From: Alistipes sp.
GTDB taxonomy: Bacteria; Bacteroidota; Bacteroidia; Bacteroidales; Rikenellaceae
DNA length: 64,000 nucleotides
NCBI GenBank assembly: GCA_022511345.1
Contig: JAFLRR010000004.1
Coordinates: 62,001 to 126,000 of the forward strand
Reading direction: 5' to 3'
Positions 7,831 to 17,988 of this stretch are shown here, in pieces; the first letter of the stretch is position 1, and each line of letters starts with the position of its first letter. A program made the position numbers and the translations under genes. The notes beneath the pieces are model-generated. The model was not told the DNA's origin and searched no databases. It saw only the letters and a list, made by a program, of their open reading frames with translations.

Positions 7831-8874
7831 TTACATCTGACGGCGGATAGACTCCTCGTGAATAATCCGCAATATCTCGCGCACGAACTTCACATCCAGT
7901 CCGAGCTTCAGTCCGTGTGCCGAGCGCGACGAAAGAAGCTCGTCATAGCGCTCCGGCTGCAGGATTTTTATGCCGTGCCGGCGCTTGTACTCGCCAATGC
8001 GCCCCGAGACCTCCATGCGGCGCGAGAGAAGCGCCAGCAGTTCATCGTCCAGAGAGTCAATCTCGGCACGCATCTCGGTTATCGGCATGTCGTCGCGCGA
8101 CTCGCCGCGCACCTTGAGCGTCGAGGTCAGGCGCAGCAGTTCGTCGGGCGTAAGCTGCTGTGCGGCGTCGCTCAGCGCTTCGCCGGGCGATATGTGCGAC
8201 TCGATAATCAGACCGTCGAATCCCAGGTCCAGGGCCTGCTGCGACAGCTGAGCCACAGCCTCGCGCCGGCCCCCTATATGGCTGGGGTCGCAAAGCACCG
8301 GCAGCGACGGATAGCGGCGGCGCAGCATCACGGGCACCGACCAGTGCGGGTCGTTGCGGTATATGCCCGTCTCGTAGAGCGAGAAACCGCGGTGCACGGC
8401 CGCCAGACGACGTATTCCGCGGTTGTAGATTCTCTCCAGCGCCCCCGACCACAGCTCCAGGTCTGGACTCACCGGATTTTTGACCAGCACGGCGGCATCG
8501 CTGCCCGAAAGCGCATCGGCTATCTCCTGCACGGCAAAGGGGCTCGACGAGGTGCGCGCCCCGAGCCAGAGGATGTCTATGCCCGCCTTCAGCGCCAGCT
8601 CGGCATGGCGTCCCGTAGCCACCTCCGTAGCGATATACATGCCCGTCGTGCGGCGCACCTCGGCCAGCCAGCCGAGGGCCTGTTCACCGGCGCCTTCGAA
8701 ACCTCCGGGTTTGGTGCGCGGCTTCCACACGCCGGCGCGGAAGATGCGCACGCCGCCGGCCGCAAGCGCCGCAGCGGTCTGCATCACCTGACGGCGGCTC
8801 TCGGCACTGCACGGGCCGGCTATGATTATCGGGCCTGCGGTGTACGAATCCAGCAGAGGTTTGAGGTCTTCCAT
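7831..8874 (-). CDS. bifunctional DAHP synthase / chorismate mutase
   Basis: The 347-residue enzyme has an N-terminal DAHP synthase domain of the KDPG-aldolase-like class Ib (IIAGPCSAES, FRAGVWKPRT, then LPVLCDPSHIGG). A C-terminal AroQ-type chorismate mutase helix bundle starts around residue 260 (EIDSLDDELLALLSRR, IGEYKRRHG). It joins phosphoenolpyruvate and erythrose 4-phosphate to enter the shikimate pathway and also converts chorismate to prephenate. This domain order is typical of Bacteroidetes and lets prephenate-branch signals control entry to the pathway. The start ATG at 8872-8874 lies about 26 bases after a -7 element at 8900-8907. Confidence 0.93.
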   Translation of the reverse strand: MEDLKPLLDSYTAGPIIIAGPCSAESRRQVMQTAAALAAGGVRIFRAGVWKPRTKPGGFEGAGEQALGWLAEVRRTTGMYIATEVATGRHAELALKAGIDILWLGARTSSSPFAVQEIADALSGSDAAVLVKNPVSPDLELWSGALERIYNRGIRRLAAVHRGFSLYETGIYRNDPHWSVPVMLRRRYPSLPVLCDPSHIGGRREAVAQLSQQALDLGFDGLIIESHISPGEALSDAAQQLTPDELLRLTSTLKVRGESRDDMPITEMRAEIDSLDDELLALLSRRMEVSGRIGEYKRRHGIKILQPERYDELLSSRSAHGLKLGLDVKFVREILRIIHEESIRRQM

Positions 8875-8899
8875 CGAAAAAGTGGCTTTATGGCTGCTG

Positions 8900-8907
8900 C
8901 AAAGTTA
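8900..8907 (-). promoter_or_regulatory. promoter -7 element of DAHP synthase/chorismate mutase
   Basis: TAACTTTG on the minus strand in the 44-base gap after mqnC, so the gene is probably transcribed separately from mqnC and rnr. In context it reads GTAACTTTGC. Confidence 0.55.
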
Positions 8908-8918
8908 CTATATTAATT

Positions 8919-10055
8919 TCAAAACAGCGATTCGCATCCGCGCAGGAAGTCGGTCAGCGGACCGGTATATCTCCTGCGGCGGTAGAGCTGGTCGCGCAGC
9001 ACGGGACGGAATCCAGCCTCGACTATTGCGCGGCACATGCCCTCGGCATCGAAGCGGTTGCGGGCGCCGGCCGACGAGACGACATTCTCCTCGATCATTA
9101 TCGAGCCCATGTCGTTGGCGCCGCCGTGCAGCGCCTGCTGCGCCACCTCCTTGCCCACGGTAAGCCACGAGGCCTGTATGTTGCGGATGTTGAAGAGCAG
9201 CAGACGGCTCATGGCAATCACGCGCAGATACCCCTCTGCCGGCACTTCGACTATGCCCTCCCGCTCGAGTTCGGTGCCGGCCGAACGGAATATCCACGGA
9301 ATGAAGGCCGTGAAACCGTAGTGCCCCTCAGGCACACGCGCCTGCAGGTCGCGGATGGTCAGGATATGCTCCATGCGCTGGCGCGGAGTCTCCAGGTGGC
9401 CGTACATCATCGTCGCCGTGGTGGGTATGTTCATCATGTGAGCCTCGTGCATCACCCGGCACCACTCTCCGGCCGAGGGTTTGGCCGGCGATATTTTCCG
9501 CCGCACATCCTCGGCGAGAATCTCGGCGCCGGCACCCGGCAGCGAGTCCAGGCCGGCATCTCTGAGACGGTGCAGCACTTCTGCCGTAGAGATTCCGCTT
9601 ATGCGCGCTATGTGAGAGACCTCGGGAGCACCGAGAGCATTGAGCCGCAGCGAGGGACACATATCCTTGAGCATGCGCAGCAGCTCCTCGTAAAACTCTA
9701 TCTTAAGGTCGGGATGAAGTCCGCCCTGCAGCAGCAGCTGGTCGCCGCCCGCAGCGAGCATCTCGTCGATTTTGCGGCGGTACTCGTCGGCCGTGGTTAT
9801 ATAGGCGCGCTCCTTCTGGTGGGGCTTGCAGTGGAAGTTGCAGAAACGGCAGCCCGAAATGCAGACGTTGGTTATGTTGACATTGCGGTCTATCTGCCAC
9901 GTCACCTCCTCCGGAGCGTCGACCGCCTCGCGGCGCATCTGGTCGGCAGCCTGCACAAGCTCCCCGACGGGAACCGTCTCATAGAGCGCCATCGCCTGGT
10001 CAATCGACAGAGGCTCGCGCCGCAGCGCCTCGCACAACAGTTTATCGGTATTCAT
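8919..10055 (-). CDS. mqnC: cyclic dehypoxanthinyl futalosine synthase (menaquinone biosynthesis)
   Basis: The 378-residue radical SAM enzyme has the cluster motif CISGCRFCNF, then LLQGGLHPDLKIEFYEELL, GAGAEIL and TTATMMYGHLET, which together mark MqnC rather than MqnE. The family closes dehypoxanthine futalosine to its cyclic form in the futalosine route to menaquinone. Near the C terminus SSAGARNRF replaces the more common SAAG-T form, a small variation. The track start is not ATG; I use ATG at 10055. The rnr stop codon lies 2 bases upstream, so the two genes are translationally close. Other mqn genes are not in the window. Confidence 0.88.
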   Translation of the reverse strand: MNTDKLLCEALRREPLSIDQAMALYETVPVGELVQAADQMRREAVDAPEEVTWQIDRNVNITNVCISGCRFCNFHCKPHQKERAYITTADEYRRKIDEMLAAGGDQLLLQGGLHPDLKIEFYEELLRMLKDMCPSLRLNALGAPEVSHIARISGISTAEVLHRLRDAGLDSLPGAGAEILAEDVRRKISPAKPSAGEWCRVMHEAHMMNIPTTATMMYGHLETPRQRMEHILTIRDLQARVPEGHYGFTAFIPWIFRSAGTELEREGIVEVPAEGYLRVIAMSRLLLFNIRNIQASWLTVGKEVAQQALHGGANDMGSIMIEENVVSSAGARNRFDAEGMCRAIVEAGFRPVLRDQLYRRRRYTGPLTDFLRGCESLF

Positions 10056-10057
10056 AA

Positions 10058-12214
10058 TCACAGAAATTCAACTATTTCGAAGTCGAGCTGCCGGTGCTGA
10101 AGGTCTGCCCTGCGCACCTCGATGAGCACTCTGTCGCCCAATGTGAACGTGCGGCCCGTGCGGGCGCCGAATATCTCGTAGCGGCGCTCGTCGAACTGCC
10201 AGAAGTCGCCCTCGACATCGCGCAGCATGGCCACGCCCTCGACGCACGAATCGTCCAGCTCTACATACACGCCCCAGTCGGCCAGACCAGATATGTGGCC
10301 CTCGAACCGGCATCCTATCTTGTCGGACATGTACTCGACAATCTTGTACTTTACCGAAGCCCGCTCGGCCTCGGCGGCTATCGTCTCGCGCTCGGAGCAG
10401 TGTACGCACAGCGCTTCCAGCTCCTCGCGTGCCGCAGAGCTGCCGCCGGCCAGATAGTGCGCCAGCAGGCGGTGCACCATCATGTCGGGATAGCGGCGTA
10501 TGGGCGACGTGAAGTGCGTATAGCAGTCGAAGGCCAGGCCGTAGTGGCCTATGTTGTCGGTCGAATAGCATGCCTTGGCCATGGAACGTATGGCCATCAC
10601 TGTCACGGCATTCTCCTCGTCGCGGCCCTTCAGCTTGTCGAACACTGCATTCATCTCTCGGGCCACGGCGCGGCCCGACTGGGCCTTGAACTCCAGGCCG
10701 AAGCGCGTGACGAAGCTGCGGAATCGCGACAGCTTCTCCTCGTCGGGATTGTCGTGCACGCGGTAGACCATCGTGCGTGCCGCAGAGCGACCCGACCCCG
10801 TGCGCCGGCGGCCGCAGAACTCCGCCACGCGGCGGTTGGCCAGCAGCATGAACTCCTCGATGAGCTGGTTCGACTCTTTCTGTTCCTTGAAATATATGCC
10901 CGTGGGATGTCCGGCGGCGTCGAGCTCGAACTTGGCCTCGGAGCGCGCGAAGGCCACGGCGCCGTGGCGGAAACGTTCGCGGCGCAAGCCCTGCGCAAGC
11001 CTGTGGAGCGTGAGAATCTCCACGGCGAAGTCGCCCTCGCCGGTTTCGATGATGCGCTGCGCCTCGGCATAGTCGAAGCGGCGGTCGGAGTATATCACCG
11101 TGCGGCCGAACCACTCGTCGAGAATCTCCAGCTTCTCGTTTATCGTGAACACAGCCGAAAAACAGAGGCTCTCCTCATGCGGACGCAGCGAGCATAGCTC
11201 GTTCGACAGCCTCTCGGGCAGCATCGGCACCGTGCGGTCGACCAGATACACCGACGTGCCGCGCATCTGGGCCTCCCTGTCCAGCAGCGAGCCGGGCCGC
11301 ACGTAGTGCGTCACGTCGGCTATGTGCACGCCCACCTCCCACACTCCGTCGCCGACGCTGCGCAGCGACAGAGCATCGTCGAAGTCCTTGGCATCTGTGG
11401 GGTCTATGGTGAATGTGGTCACCGGCCTGAAGTCGCGGCGCGAGGCGTACTCCTTCTCGGAGATTCCGGCCGGAATCTCCGCCGCGGCGCGCTCCGTATC
11501 CTCGTCGAAACTGTAAGGCAGGTCGTATTCAGCAAGTATGGCGTGCATCTCCGTATCGTTGTCGCCGGGTCGGCCCAGCAGCTCGACAAGCTCGCCCACG
11601 GGGCGGTTCGAGCCTTTCGGCCAGTCGGTTATGCGCACCGACACCTTGTCGCCGTCCTTTATCTCAGGATACTTTTTCTTGGACAGATATATGTCCGTGG
11701 CCAGCTTGCGCGAAAGCGGACGTATGAACATCGTGCGACCGTCGACCTCGGCGATGCCCACATACGGATGCGGACTGCGCGAGACAATCGCCGTCACCTC
11801 GCCGTCGGGAGCACCCGAGCGGGTGCGTCCGCGAACCACATAGCGCACCGTGTCTCCGTCGAGCGCATTCATCGAGTTGCGGCGGTCGATATGCACGCTC
11901 TGGCCGTCGCCTTCGCAGAGCACGAAGATCGAGCCGTTGTGCGATGCCTCGACGCGGCCTTCGTACTCGGGCAGATTGGCCCGCGCTATGCGGTACTTGC
12001 CGTGGCCGGCAATCTCTACGGCACCCGAATCCATGAGCGTGTCGAGTATCTCGCGCATCATGTTGCGGCCCTGCCGTGAGGCGTCGCCCGAGGCGACCGA
12101 AAGGTGCTTAAGAGTAAATTTTTTGTCGGGGAACTGATTCATCAGCTCCATTACGAATGCCGCGCGCTCGTCGGGCGTGGGCACATATTTTCCTTTTCTA
12201 CTTTTTCTGCTCAT
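10058..12214 (-). CDS. rnr: ribonuclease R
   Basis: The 718-residue 3'-5' exoribonuclease has an N-terminal winged-helix region (FTLKHLSVASGD), cold-shock-like OB domains, the RNB catalytic domain with DPTDAKDFDDALSL (Mg-binding Asp residues) and a C-terminal S1 domain (LADWGVYVELDD). It degrades structured RNA. The track start is upstream of the real one: ATG at 12214 begins MSRKSRKGKY. That ATG lies inside the last codons of the amidohydrolase gene, a 17-base overlap in another frame, which implies coupled translation. Confidence 0.95.
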   Translation of the reverse strand: MSRKSRKGKYVPTPDERAAFVMELMNQFPDKKFTLKHLSVASGDASRQGRNMMREILDTLMDSGAVEIAGHGKYRIARANLPEYEGRVEASHNGSIFVLCEGDGQSVHIDRRNSMNALDGDTVRYVVRGRTRSGAPDGEVTAIVSRSPHPYVGIAEVDGRTMFIRPLSRKLATDIYLSKKKYPEIKDGDKVSVRITDWPKGSNRPVGELVELLGRPGDNDTEMHAILAEYDLPYSFDEDTERAAAEIPAGISEKEYASRRDFRPVTTFTIDPTDAKDFDDALSLRSVGDGVWEVGVHIADVTHYVRPGSLLDREAQMRGTSVYLVDRTVPMLPERLSNELCSLRPHEESLCFSAVFTINEKLEILDEWFGRTVIYSDRRFDYAEAQRIIETGEGDFAVEILTLHRLAQGLRRERFRHGAVAFARSEAKFELDAAGHPTGIYFKEQKESNQLIEEFMLLANRRVAEFCGRRRTGSGRSAARTMVYRVHDNPDEEKLSRFRSFVTRFGLEFKAQSGRAVAREMNAVFDKLKGRDEENAVTVMAIRSMAKACYSTDNIGHYGLAFDCYTHFTSPIRRYPDMMVHRLLAHYLAGGSSAAREELEALCVHCSERETIAAEAERASVKYKIVEYMSDKIGCRFEGHISGLADWGVYVELDDSCVEGVAMLRDVEGDFWQFDERRYEIFGARTGRTFTLGDRVLIEVRRADLQHRQLDFEIVEFL

Positions 12215-13310
12215 AATCGGCAACTTTACATGCCAGTGCATACATGAACTCCACACCCGCGCCTATGGCCCGCTCGTCGGGGTTGAACTCCGGAGCATGC
12301 AGACGTCCGGCAGCGGCGCCGACGCCTATGCGGTAAAAAAGCGACGGATAGCGCTGCGTGTAGAATCCGAAATCCTCGGCCGTGGGCCTCAGCTCGAGCT
12401 TCACGGCCGAAAACATTTTCCGCGCGAGCTCCTCGGCCGTGCGGGTCAGATGCGTATCGTTCACCACGCACGGGTAGCCGCGGCGTATGTCGACCGCGGT
12501 CTCGACGCCATATTTTTCCGACAGTCTGCTGGCTGCCTCCTTTATGCTCCGGTGCGTATCCTGACGCACCTGCTCGCTGAATGTGCGCATCGTGCCCTCG
12601 AGGCAGACCTCATCGGGCACCACATTCGTAGCCCCGTCGGCCACCACCCTGCCTATGGATAGTATCAGTTCCGGAGCATTGAGCGCCAGCAGCGCCGTGA
12701 CTAACTCGGCCTGCGCAGCCACCGGGTCGCGCAGAGCCCCGCGCATGGCGGCATGTCCTCCGCGGCCGCGGAGTGTGAATCGCAGCTCATCGTTGGAGGC
12801 CATATACTTGCCCTCGCGGAATCCGAACACTCCCGTTTCGAGCGCAGGGTCGACATGCTCCCCTATCACCGCCCGAACATCATATCCGTCGAACGGATTC
12901 TCCTCCAGCACCTTCGACGCGCCGCCCGGGATGCACTCCTCGCCCGGCTGAAACAATCCGAATACCGTGCCGCCGAACGAACGGTCGGCATTGAGCCGCT
13001 GCAGCACTCCGAACAGCACCGCTGCATGCATGTCATGCCCGCAGGCGTGCATCACGCCCTCATTGCACGAGGCGAACTCCAGCCCCGTATTCTCATGTAC
13101 GGGCAGAGCATCCGTGTCGGCCCGCAGCACCACGGCGCGCTTCAACTCGCCGCGGCCTTCGATTCGGGCCAGCACACCCGTGCCGGCCACCGTGCGGTGC
13201 TCTATGCCGCATGCGCCGAGCGCCTCCGATATGAAGCGTGCCGTCATGTGCTCGGCAAACGACAGCTCGGGATTGCGGTGCAGATGCCTGCGGAACTCTT
13301 CGGGGGTCAT
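12198..13310 (-). CDS. M20-family amidohydrolase / N-acyl-amino acid hydrolase
   Basis: The 370-residue cytosolic metalloenzyme shows the M20D signatures: HACGHDMHAA (metal ligands), GLFQPGEE (catalytic Glu), GEHVDP, the dimerisation-domain GRGGHAAMRG, and a metal-binding His-Glu segment near the C terminus (PTAEDFGFY). Members hydrolyse N-acyl amino acids such as hippurate or N-acetylated amino acids. The substrate cannot be read from sequence. The start is ATG at 13310 (MTPEEF); the track start is TTG. It overlaps the rnr start by 17 bases. Confidence 0.88.
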   Translation of the reverse strand: MTPEEFRRHLHRNPELSFAEHMTARFISEALGACGIEHRTVAGTGVLARIEGRGELKRAVVLRADTDALPVHENTGLEFASCNEGVMHACGHDMHAAVLFGVLQRLNADRSFGGTVFGLFQPGEECIPGGASKVLEENPFDGYDVRAVIGEHVDPALETGVFGFREGKYMASNDELRFTLRGRGGHAAMRGALRDPVAAQAELVTALLALNAPELILSIGRVVADGATNVVPDEVCLEGTMRTFSEQVRQDTHRSIKEAASRLSEKYGVETAVDIRRGYPCVVNDTHLTRTAEELARKMFSAVKLELRPTAEDFGFYTQRYPSLFYRIGVGAAAGRLHAPEFNPDERAIGAGVEFMYALACKVADYEQKK

Positions 13311-13401
13311 ACTTTGCAAATTCAAATTTTTCCTGTCAAAATATAAAATCGACTCTCCTTCTGCGGCCGAGAATCTTCATTCCCGGACGAAGCGAGGTCT
13401 G

Positions 13402-14367
13402 TCAAAAGACGTTTTTGGCTATCCGGGCTATGTTCTCCGTCTTGCTCATGGTGTAGAAGTGGATGACGGGCACGCCGGCCTGCTTGAGCTCGCGCGCCTG
13501 CATCGTCGACCACTCGATTCCCACCTCGCGCACCTTCGCAGCATCGTCGCCGCACTGCTCCACGGCCCGGCGAAGCTCGTCGGGGATGAATGTCGAGAAT
13601 ACGGCCGGCAGCGTCTTCAGATGCCGCGGCGAGACCAGCGGCTTCAGGCCCGGGATTATCGGCACCTCGATGCCCGCCTCGCGGCAGCGGCGCACGTAGT
13701 CGAAGAAACGCGCATTGTCGAAGAACATCTGCGTGACGATGTAGTCGGCGCCGGCATCGACCTTCTCCTTCAGACGGACTATGTCATCCTCGGGCGAGAG
13801 CGCGTCGGCATGGGTCTCGGGATATCCGGCCACGCCTATCGAGAAGCGCGAGTGGTGGCATACGTCGACCTCGCCGTCGACGAACTCGCCGCGGTTCATG
13901 GCTGCAATCTGGCGCACGAGCTCCACGGCGTGGGAGTGTCCCTGAGGATGGGGCATGAACATGCGTTCGTTCTGCGAAGCGTCGCCGCGCAGCGCCAGCA
14001 CGTTGTGCAGACCCAGGAAATCCATGTCTATCAGCGCATCCTCGATGTCGTAGCGCGACAGTCCGCCGCAGATGAGATGCGGCACGGCGTCTATGCGGTA
14101 ACGGTTCTGTATGGCTGCCGATATTCCCACCGTACCCGGACGGCGGCGCACCGTGTGCCACTCGCTGCGGCCGTCGGACGAAATGGTCTGCTTGAGGCTC
14201 TCGCGGTGGAAGGTCACGTTTATGTATGCGGGGTCGAACTCCGCCACGTTGTCCACGGCGGCAAAGACCCCTTTGGTGCCGTCGCCCTTCAGCGGCGGCA
14301 GCAGCTCGAATGCAAAACGCGTCGTGCGTCGTGCCAGAGCGTCGTTTATTGTTGTCAGTACATTCAT
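13402..14367 (-). CDS. metF: methylenetetrahydrofolate reductase
   Basis: The 321-residue FAD enzyme has the MetF barrel: FELLPPLKGDG near the N terminus, TFHRES, GGLSRYDIEDAL, NVLALRGD and DYIVTQMFFDN. It reduces 5,10-methylene-THF to 5-methyl-THF, the methyl donor for MetH, whose gene ends 5 bases upstream. The metH-metF pair thus forms a methionine and one-carbon unit. A gap of about 90 bases separates it from the downstream amidohydrolase gene. Confidence 0.96.
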   Translation of the reverse strand: MNVLTTINDALARRTTRFAFELLPPLKGDGTKGVFAAVDNVAEFDPAYINVTFHRESLKQTISSDGRSEWHTVRRRPGTVGISAAIQNRYRIDAVPHLICGGLSRYDIEDALIDMDFLGLHNVLALRGDASQNERMFMPHPQGHSHAVELVRQIAAMNRGEFVDGEVDVCHHSRFSIGVAGYPETHADALSPEDDIVRLKEKVDAGADYIVTQMFFDNARFFDYVRRCREAGIEVPIIPGLKPLVSPRHLKTLPAVFSTFIPDELRRAVEQCGDDAAKVREVGIEWSTMQARELKQAGVPVIHFYTMSKTENIARIAKNVF

Positions 14368-14372
14368 TCTCT

Positions 14373-17300
14373 TTACACATTGTCGGGCAGAAGCCGTCTA
14401 ATCTCCTCCTCCGTCACATTGCGGCGGCGGGCATAGTCGGCAATCTGGTCGTCGCCCATGCGGCCCACGCTGAAATATTCGGCATCCGAAAACATCATTC
14501 CGCACAGCGCCTCGCCTGGGTCTATCATGCAGTTGTCCGTCAGACGCATCGACGTGAGGGCCTCGACGCCCAGGAGCGAAAACAGGTCGCGCTTGAGCGC
14601 ATGGTCGGGCGACGCGGGATAGCCGAAAGCCATGCGCAGACCGCGGTATCTGCCGCGCACCGCATCCTGCGGCGAGGGCCGCTCGCCCGTCTCGTATCCC
14701 CACATCTCGCGGCGCACGAACGAGTGCACCGCCTCGGCGAAGGCCTCCGTGAGGCGGTCGGCCAGCAGCTTGGACATTATGGCCGAGTAGTCGTCGCCGT
14801 CGGCGCGGAATCTCTCCGACAGCTCTTTCAGCCCCACGCCCGCCGTCAGCGCGAACAGGCACACATGGTCGCCCTCTGCGGCCAGGAAATCCGACAGGCA
14901 GCGGAATCCGCCGTCGGGAGTCTGCGAGCGCAGCATGGGCAGTATGTGCTGCCGCCCCTTGGCATCGGTTATCACTATGTCGTCGCCGCGGCCCGCAGCG
15001 GGGAATATGCCTGCCACGCCCTGAAGCGTCAGCAGCCTGCCCTCGCGTATTTTAGCCAGCAACGCCTGCGCGTCGTCGAAGAGTTTGCGGGCTTCGGCGC
15101 CGTAGCGCTCGCTATCGAATATCTCGGGATAGCGCCCCTTGACGCCCCACGAGGGGAAGAAGAAGTTCCAGTCGATGTATGGCTCCACATCCTGTATGTC
15201 GTAATCCGGGAAGACTATCTTTCCGGTGTGCAGCGGCACCGCTGCAGCAGCGCTCTTTCGGCTGCCGCGTGCACGGGCATCGGCCAGCGGCACTATGCTG
15301 CGCAGCATCTGCGAACGGTCGTAGTCGCTGCGCAGGCGCTCCTGCCCGTCCCTCACGCCGGCTATGTACTCCTCGCGGCGCGGCGAGGTCAACTCGGCCA
15401 GAATGCGGCTGTTGCTGCCGGCGTCGGCAGAGTGAATCACGGCGCCCGAGTATGCCGGAGCTATCTTCACGGCCGTATGCACCGCCGAGGTGGTCGCTCC
15501 GCCTATTATAATCGGTATCTGCAGCCCTCGGCGCTCGAACTCCTCGCAGACGTGTATCATCTCGTCGAGCGAGGGCGTTATCAGGCCGCTGAGCATCACG
15601 GCATCGACGCCGCGCGCGACAGCCTCGTCGGCTATGCGCTGCGCCTCGACCATCACCCCCAGGTCGTCGACCCTGAAGCCGTTGCACGCGGCCACCACGG
15701 CCACTATGTTCTTGCCTATGTCGTGCACGTCGCCCTTGACCGTTGCAATCAGCACACGGCCGGCGGCCGGCGCATCGCCTGCGCCCTGTTCTATATATGG
15801 AGTCAGGGCCGCCACGGCGCGCTTCATCACGCGTGCCGTCTTGACCACCTGCGGCAGGAACATCTTTCCCTCGCCGAACAGGCGCCCCACCCTGTCCATG
15901 GCCGGCATGAGCATCTGCTCGATTACGGCCATCGGGTCGCCCTTCAGGCGGTAGGCCTCGAGGGCATCGTCGGCTATGAAGTCCGATATGCCGCGCATCA
16001 TGGCATCCCCGATGCGCTCCTCGAGAGGCATCGTCTGCCTGTCGACTGGAGCGGCCGGAGCGGCACTGTCGTCGCGTTTCATCTTCTGCGCATACTCCGA
16101 CAGCCGCTCCGAGGCATCCTCGCGGCGGCAGAGTATCAGATCCTCGACGCGCTCCAGCAGCTCGGGCTCGATTTGCGTGTATATCTGCAACATCTGCGGA
16201 TTCACTATGGCCATGTCCATACCCGCCGCAATGGCATGGTACAGGAATGCCGAGTGCATCGCCTCGCGCACGGGATTGTTGCCGCGGAATGCGAACGACA
16301 GGTTGCTCACTCCGCCCGAGACCTTGGCATGCGGAAGATTCTGCTTGATCCAGCGCGTGGCCTCGATAAATGCCAGGGCATAGCCGTCGTGTTCGGGCAT
16401 TCCGGTGCCGACAGCCAGTATGTTGGGGTCGAAGATTATGTCCTCAGCCGGGAACCCGCTCTCGGTCAGCAGTTTGTAGGCACGCCCGGCCACCTCTATC
16501 TTGCGCTCGTAGGTGTCGGCCTGTCCCCGCTCGTCGAAGAGCATGACCACAGCCGCCGCGCCGTATCTTCTTATCTCCGAGGCAGCCTCCATCATCCGCT
16601 CCTCGCCCTCCTTGAGCGATATGGAGTTCACGATGCACTTGCCCTGCACGACCTGCAGTCCGGCGCGCCACACCTCGCGCTTGGAGGAGTCTATCATAAC
16701 CGGCACGCGCGCTATATCGGGCTCCGAGGCGGTCAGATTCAGGAACTGGCGCATGGCCTGCACTCCGTCTATCATGCCGTCGTCCATGCACACGTCGACA
16801 ATCTGCGCACCGGCCTCGACCTGTGCGCGGGCCACCGACAGAGCCTCCTCATAGTTGCCCTCGCGAATCAGGCGCGCGAATTTCGCCGAGCCGGCCACGT
16901 TTGTGCGCTCGCCGATGTTTATGAAGTTGGCTTCGGGCTCTACGCGCAGCGGCTCCAGGTTGCTCAGCGTCAGCACATGACTTCGTCCGGGCAGCGGCCG
17001 CGGGCGGTAGTCGCCCACGATTTTCGAGAGCTCGAAAATATGCTCTGGAGTGGTTCCGCAGCATCCGCCGACAATGTTCACAAGTCCCTGGCGCATATAC
17101 TCGGCCACATCCGCCGCGAACATCTGCGGCGTCTCGTCATAGCCTCCCATCACATTCGGAAGGCCGGCATTCGGGTGCGCCGACATGCCGAACTCCGAGA
17201 CCGTCGCCAGTCGCTCCAGATAGGGCCGCAGCTGCCGGGCTCCGTAGGCGCAGTTGAATCCTATGGTCAGCGGCTCGGCGTGTGCTATCGAGGCATAGAA

Positions 17301-17987
17301 AGCCTCGACTGTCTGCCCCGAGAGGGTTCGGCCGCTCGCATCGGCCAGCGTGCCCGATATCATCAGCGGTATCCTGGCTCCTCGTTCGCGCCCCACCTCT
17401 GCGGCGGCGTATATGGCAGCCTTGGCGTTGAGCGTGTCGAACACGGTCTCGATAAGTATCAGGTCCGCGCCGCCCTCCATCAGGCCGCGCATCTGCTCGG
17501 CATAGGCCTCGGCCAGCTGTGCGAAGGTCACCTCGCGCGCCGCGGGGTCCGAGACGTCGGCCGACATCGATGCCGTGCGGTTGGTGGGGCCCACCGAGCC
17601 GGCCACGAACCGCGGCTTCGAGGGGTTCTTAAGCGTGAATGCGTCGGCTGCCGCGCGGGCCACCGAAGCCGCCGCTCGCGAAATCTCGCGGGCATGCTCC
17701 GAGAGTCCGTAGTCGGCCAGCGATATGGCGTTGGCGTTGAACGAGTCGGTCTCGATTATGTCGGCGCCGGCCGCAAGATACTTCTCGTGTATCTCGCGCA
17801 CCACCTCGGGTCGCGTCAGCGCCAGCAGGTCGTTGCAGCCCTTGAGCCGTACTCCGTGCGAGGCGAAGCGCTCGCCGCGGTAATCCTCCTCCGAAAGGCC
17901 GTACTGCTGCACCATCGTGCCGAATCCGCCGTCGAGCAGAAGTATTCGTTCGGAGAGTATCGGTTCTATGTCTCTTGTCGGTTTCAC
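14373..17987 (-). CDS. metH: cobalamin-dependent methionine synthase
   Basis: The full-length 1204-residue MetH has a homocysteine-binding barrel with zinc ligands (GFNCAYG near 237, VGGCCGTTPEH near 302), a pterin-binding domain (NIGERTNVAGS), a cobalamin cap, and a B12-binding domain with DVHDIGKNIVAVV near 750, where His is the lower axial ligand. The S-adenosylmethionine reactivation domain follows (PDYDIQDVEPYIDW, and FGYPASPDH near the end). It starts with GTG at 17987, one base after the glutaminyl-cyclase gene. No B12 or SAM riboswitch is visible because there is no leader. Confidence 0.97.
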   Translation of the reverse strand: MKPTRDIEPILSERILLLDGGFGTMVQQYGLSEEDYRGERFASHGVRLKGCNDLLALTRPEVVREIHEKYLAAGADIIETDSFNANAISLADYGLSEHAREISRAAASVARAAADAFTLKNPSKPRFVAGSVGPTNRTASMSADVSDPAAREVTFAQLAEAYAEQMRGLMEGGADLILIETVFDTLNAKAAIYAAAEVGRERGARIPLMISGTLADASGRTLSGQTVEAFYASIAHAEPLTIGFNCAYGARQLRPYLERLATVSEFGMSAHPNAGLPNVMGGYDETPQMFAADVAEYMRQGLVNIVGGCCGTTPEHIFELSKIVGDYRPRPLPGRSHVLTLSNLEPLRVEPEANFINIGERTNVAGSAKFARLIREGNYEEALSVARAQVEAGAQIVDVCMDDGMIDGVQAMRQFLNLTASEPDIARVPVMIDSSKREVWRAGLQVVQGKCIVNSISLKEGEERMMEAASEIRRYGAAAVVMLFDERGQADTYERKIEVAGRAYKLLTESGFPAEDIIFDPNILAVGTGMPEHDGYALAFIEATRWIKQNLPHAKVSGGVSNLSFAFRGNNPVREAMHSAFLYHAIAAGMDMAIVNPQMLQIYTQIEPELLERVEDLILCRREDASERLSEYAQKMKRDDSAAPAAPVDRQTMPLEERIGDAMMRGISDFIADDALEAYRLKGDPMAVIEQMLMPAMDRVGRLFGEGKMFLPQVVKTARVMKRAVAALTPYIEQGAGDAPAAGRVLIATVKGDVHDIGKNIVAVVAACNGFRVDDLGVMVEAQRIADEAVARGVDAVMLSGLITPSLDEMIHVCEEFERRGLQIPIIIGGATTSAVHTAVKIAPAYSGAVIHSADAGSNSRILAELTSPRREEYIAGVRDGQERLRSDYDRSQMLRSIVPLADARARGSRKSAAAAVPLHTGKIVFPDYDIQDVEPYIDWNFFFPSWGVKGRYPEIFDSERYGAEARKLFDDAQALLAKIREGRLLTLQGVAGIFPAAGRGDDIVITDAKGRQHILPMLRSQTPDGGFRCLSDFLAAEGDHVCLFALTAGVGLKELSERFRADGDDYSAIMSKLLADRLTEAFAEAVHSFVRREMWGYETGERPSPQDAVRGRYRGLRMAFGYPASPDHALKRDLFSLLGVEALTSMRLTDNCMIDPGEALCGMMFSDAEYFSVGRMGDDQIADYARRRNVTEEEIRRLLPDNV

Positions 17988-17988
17988 T

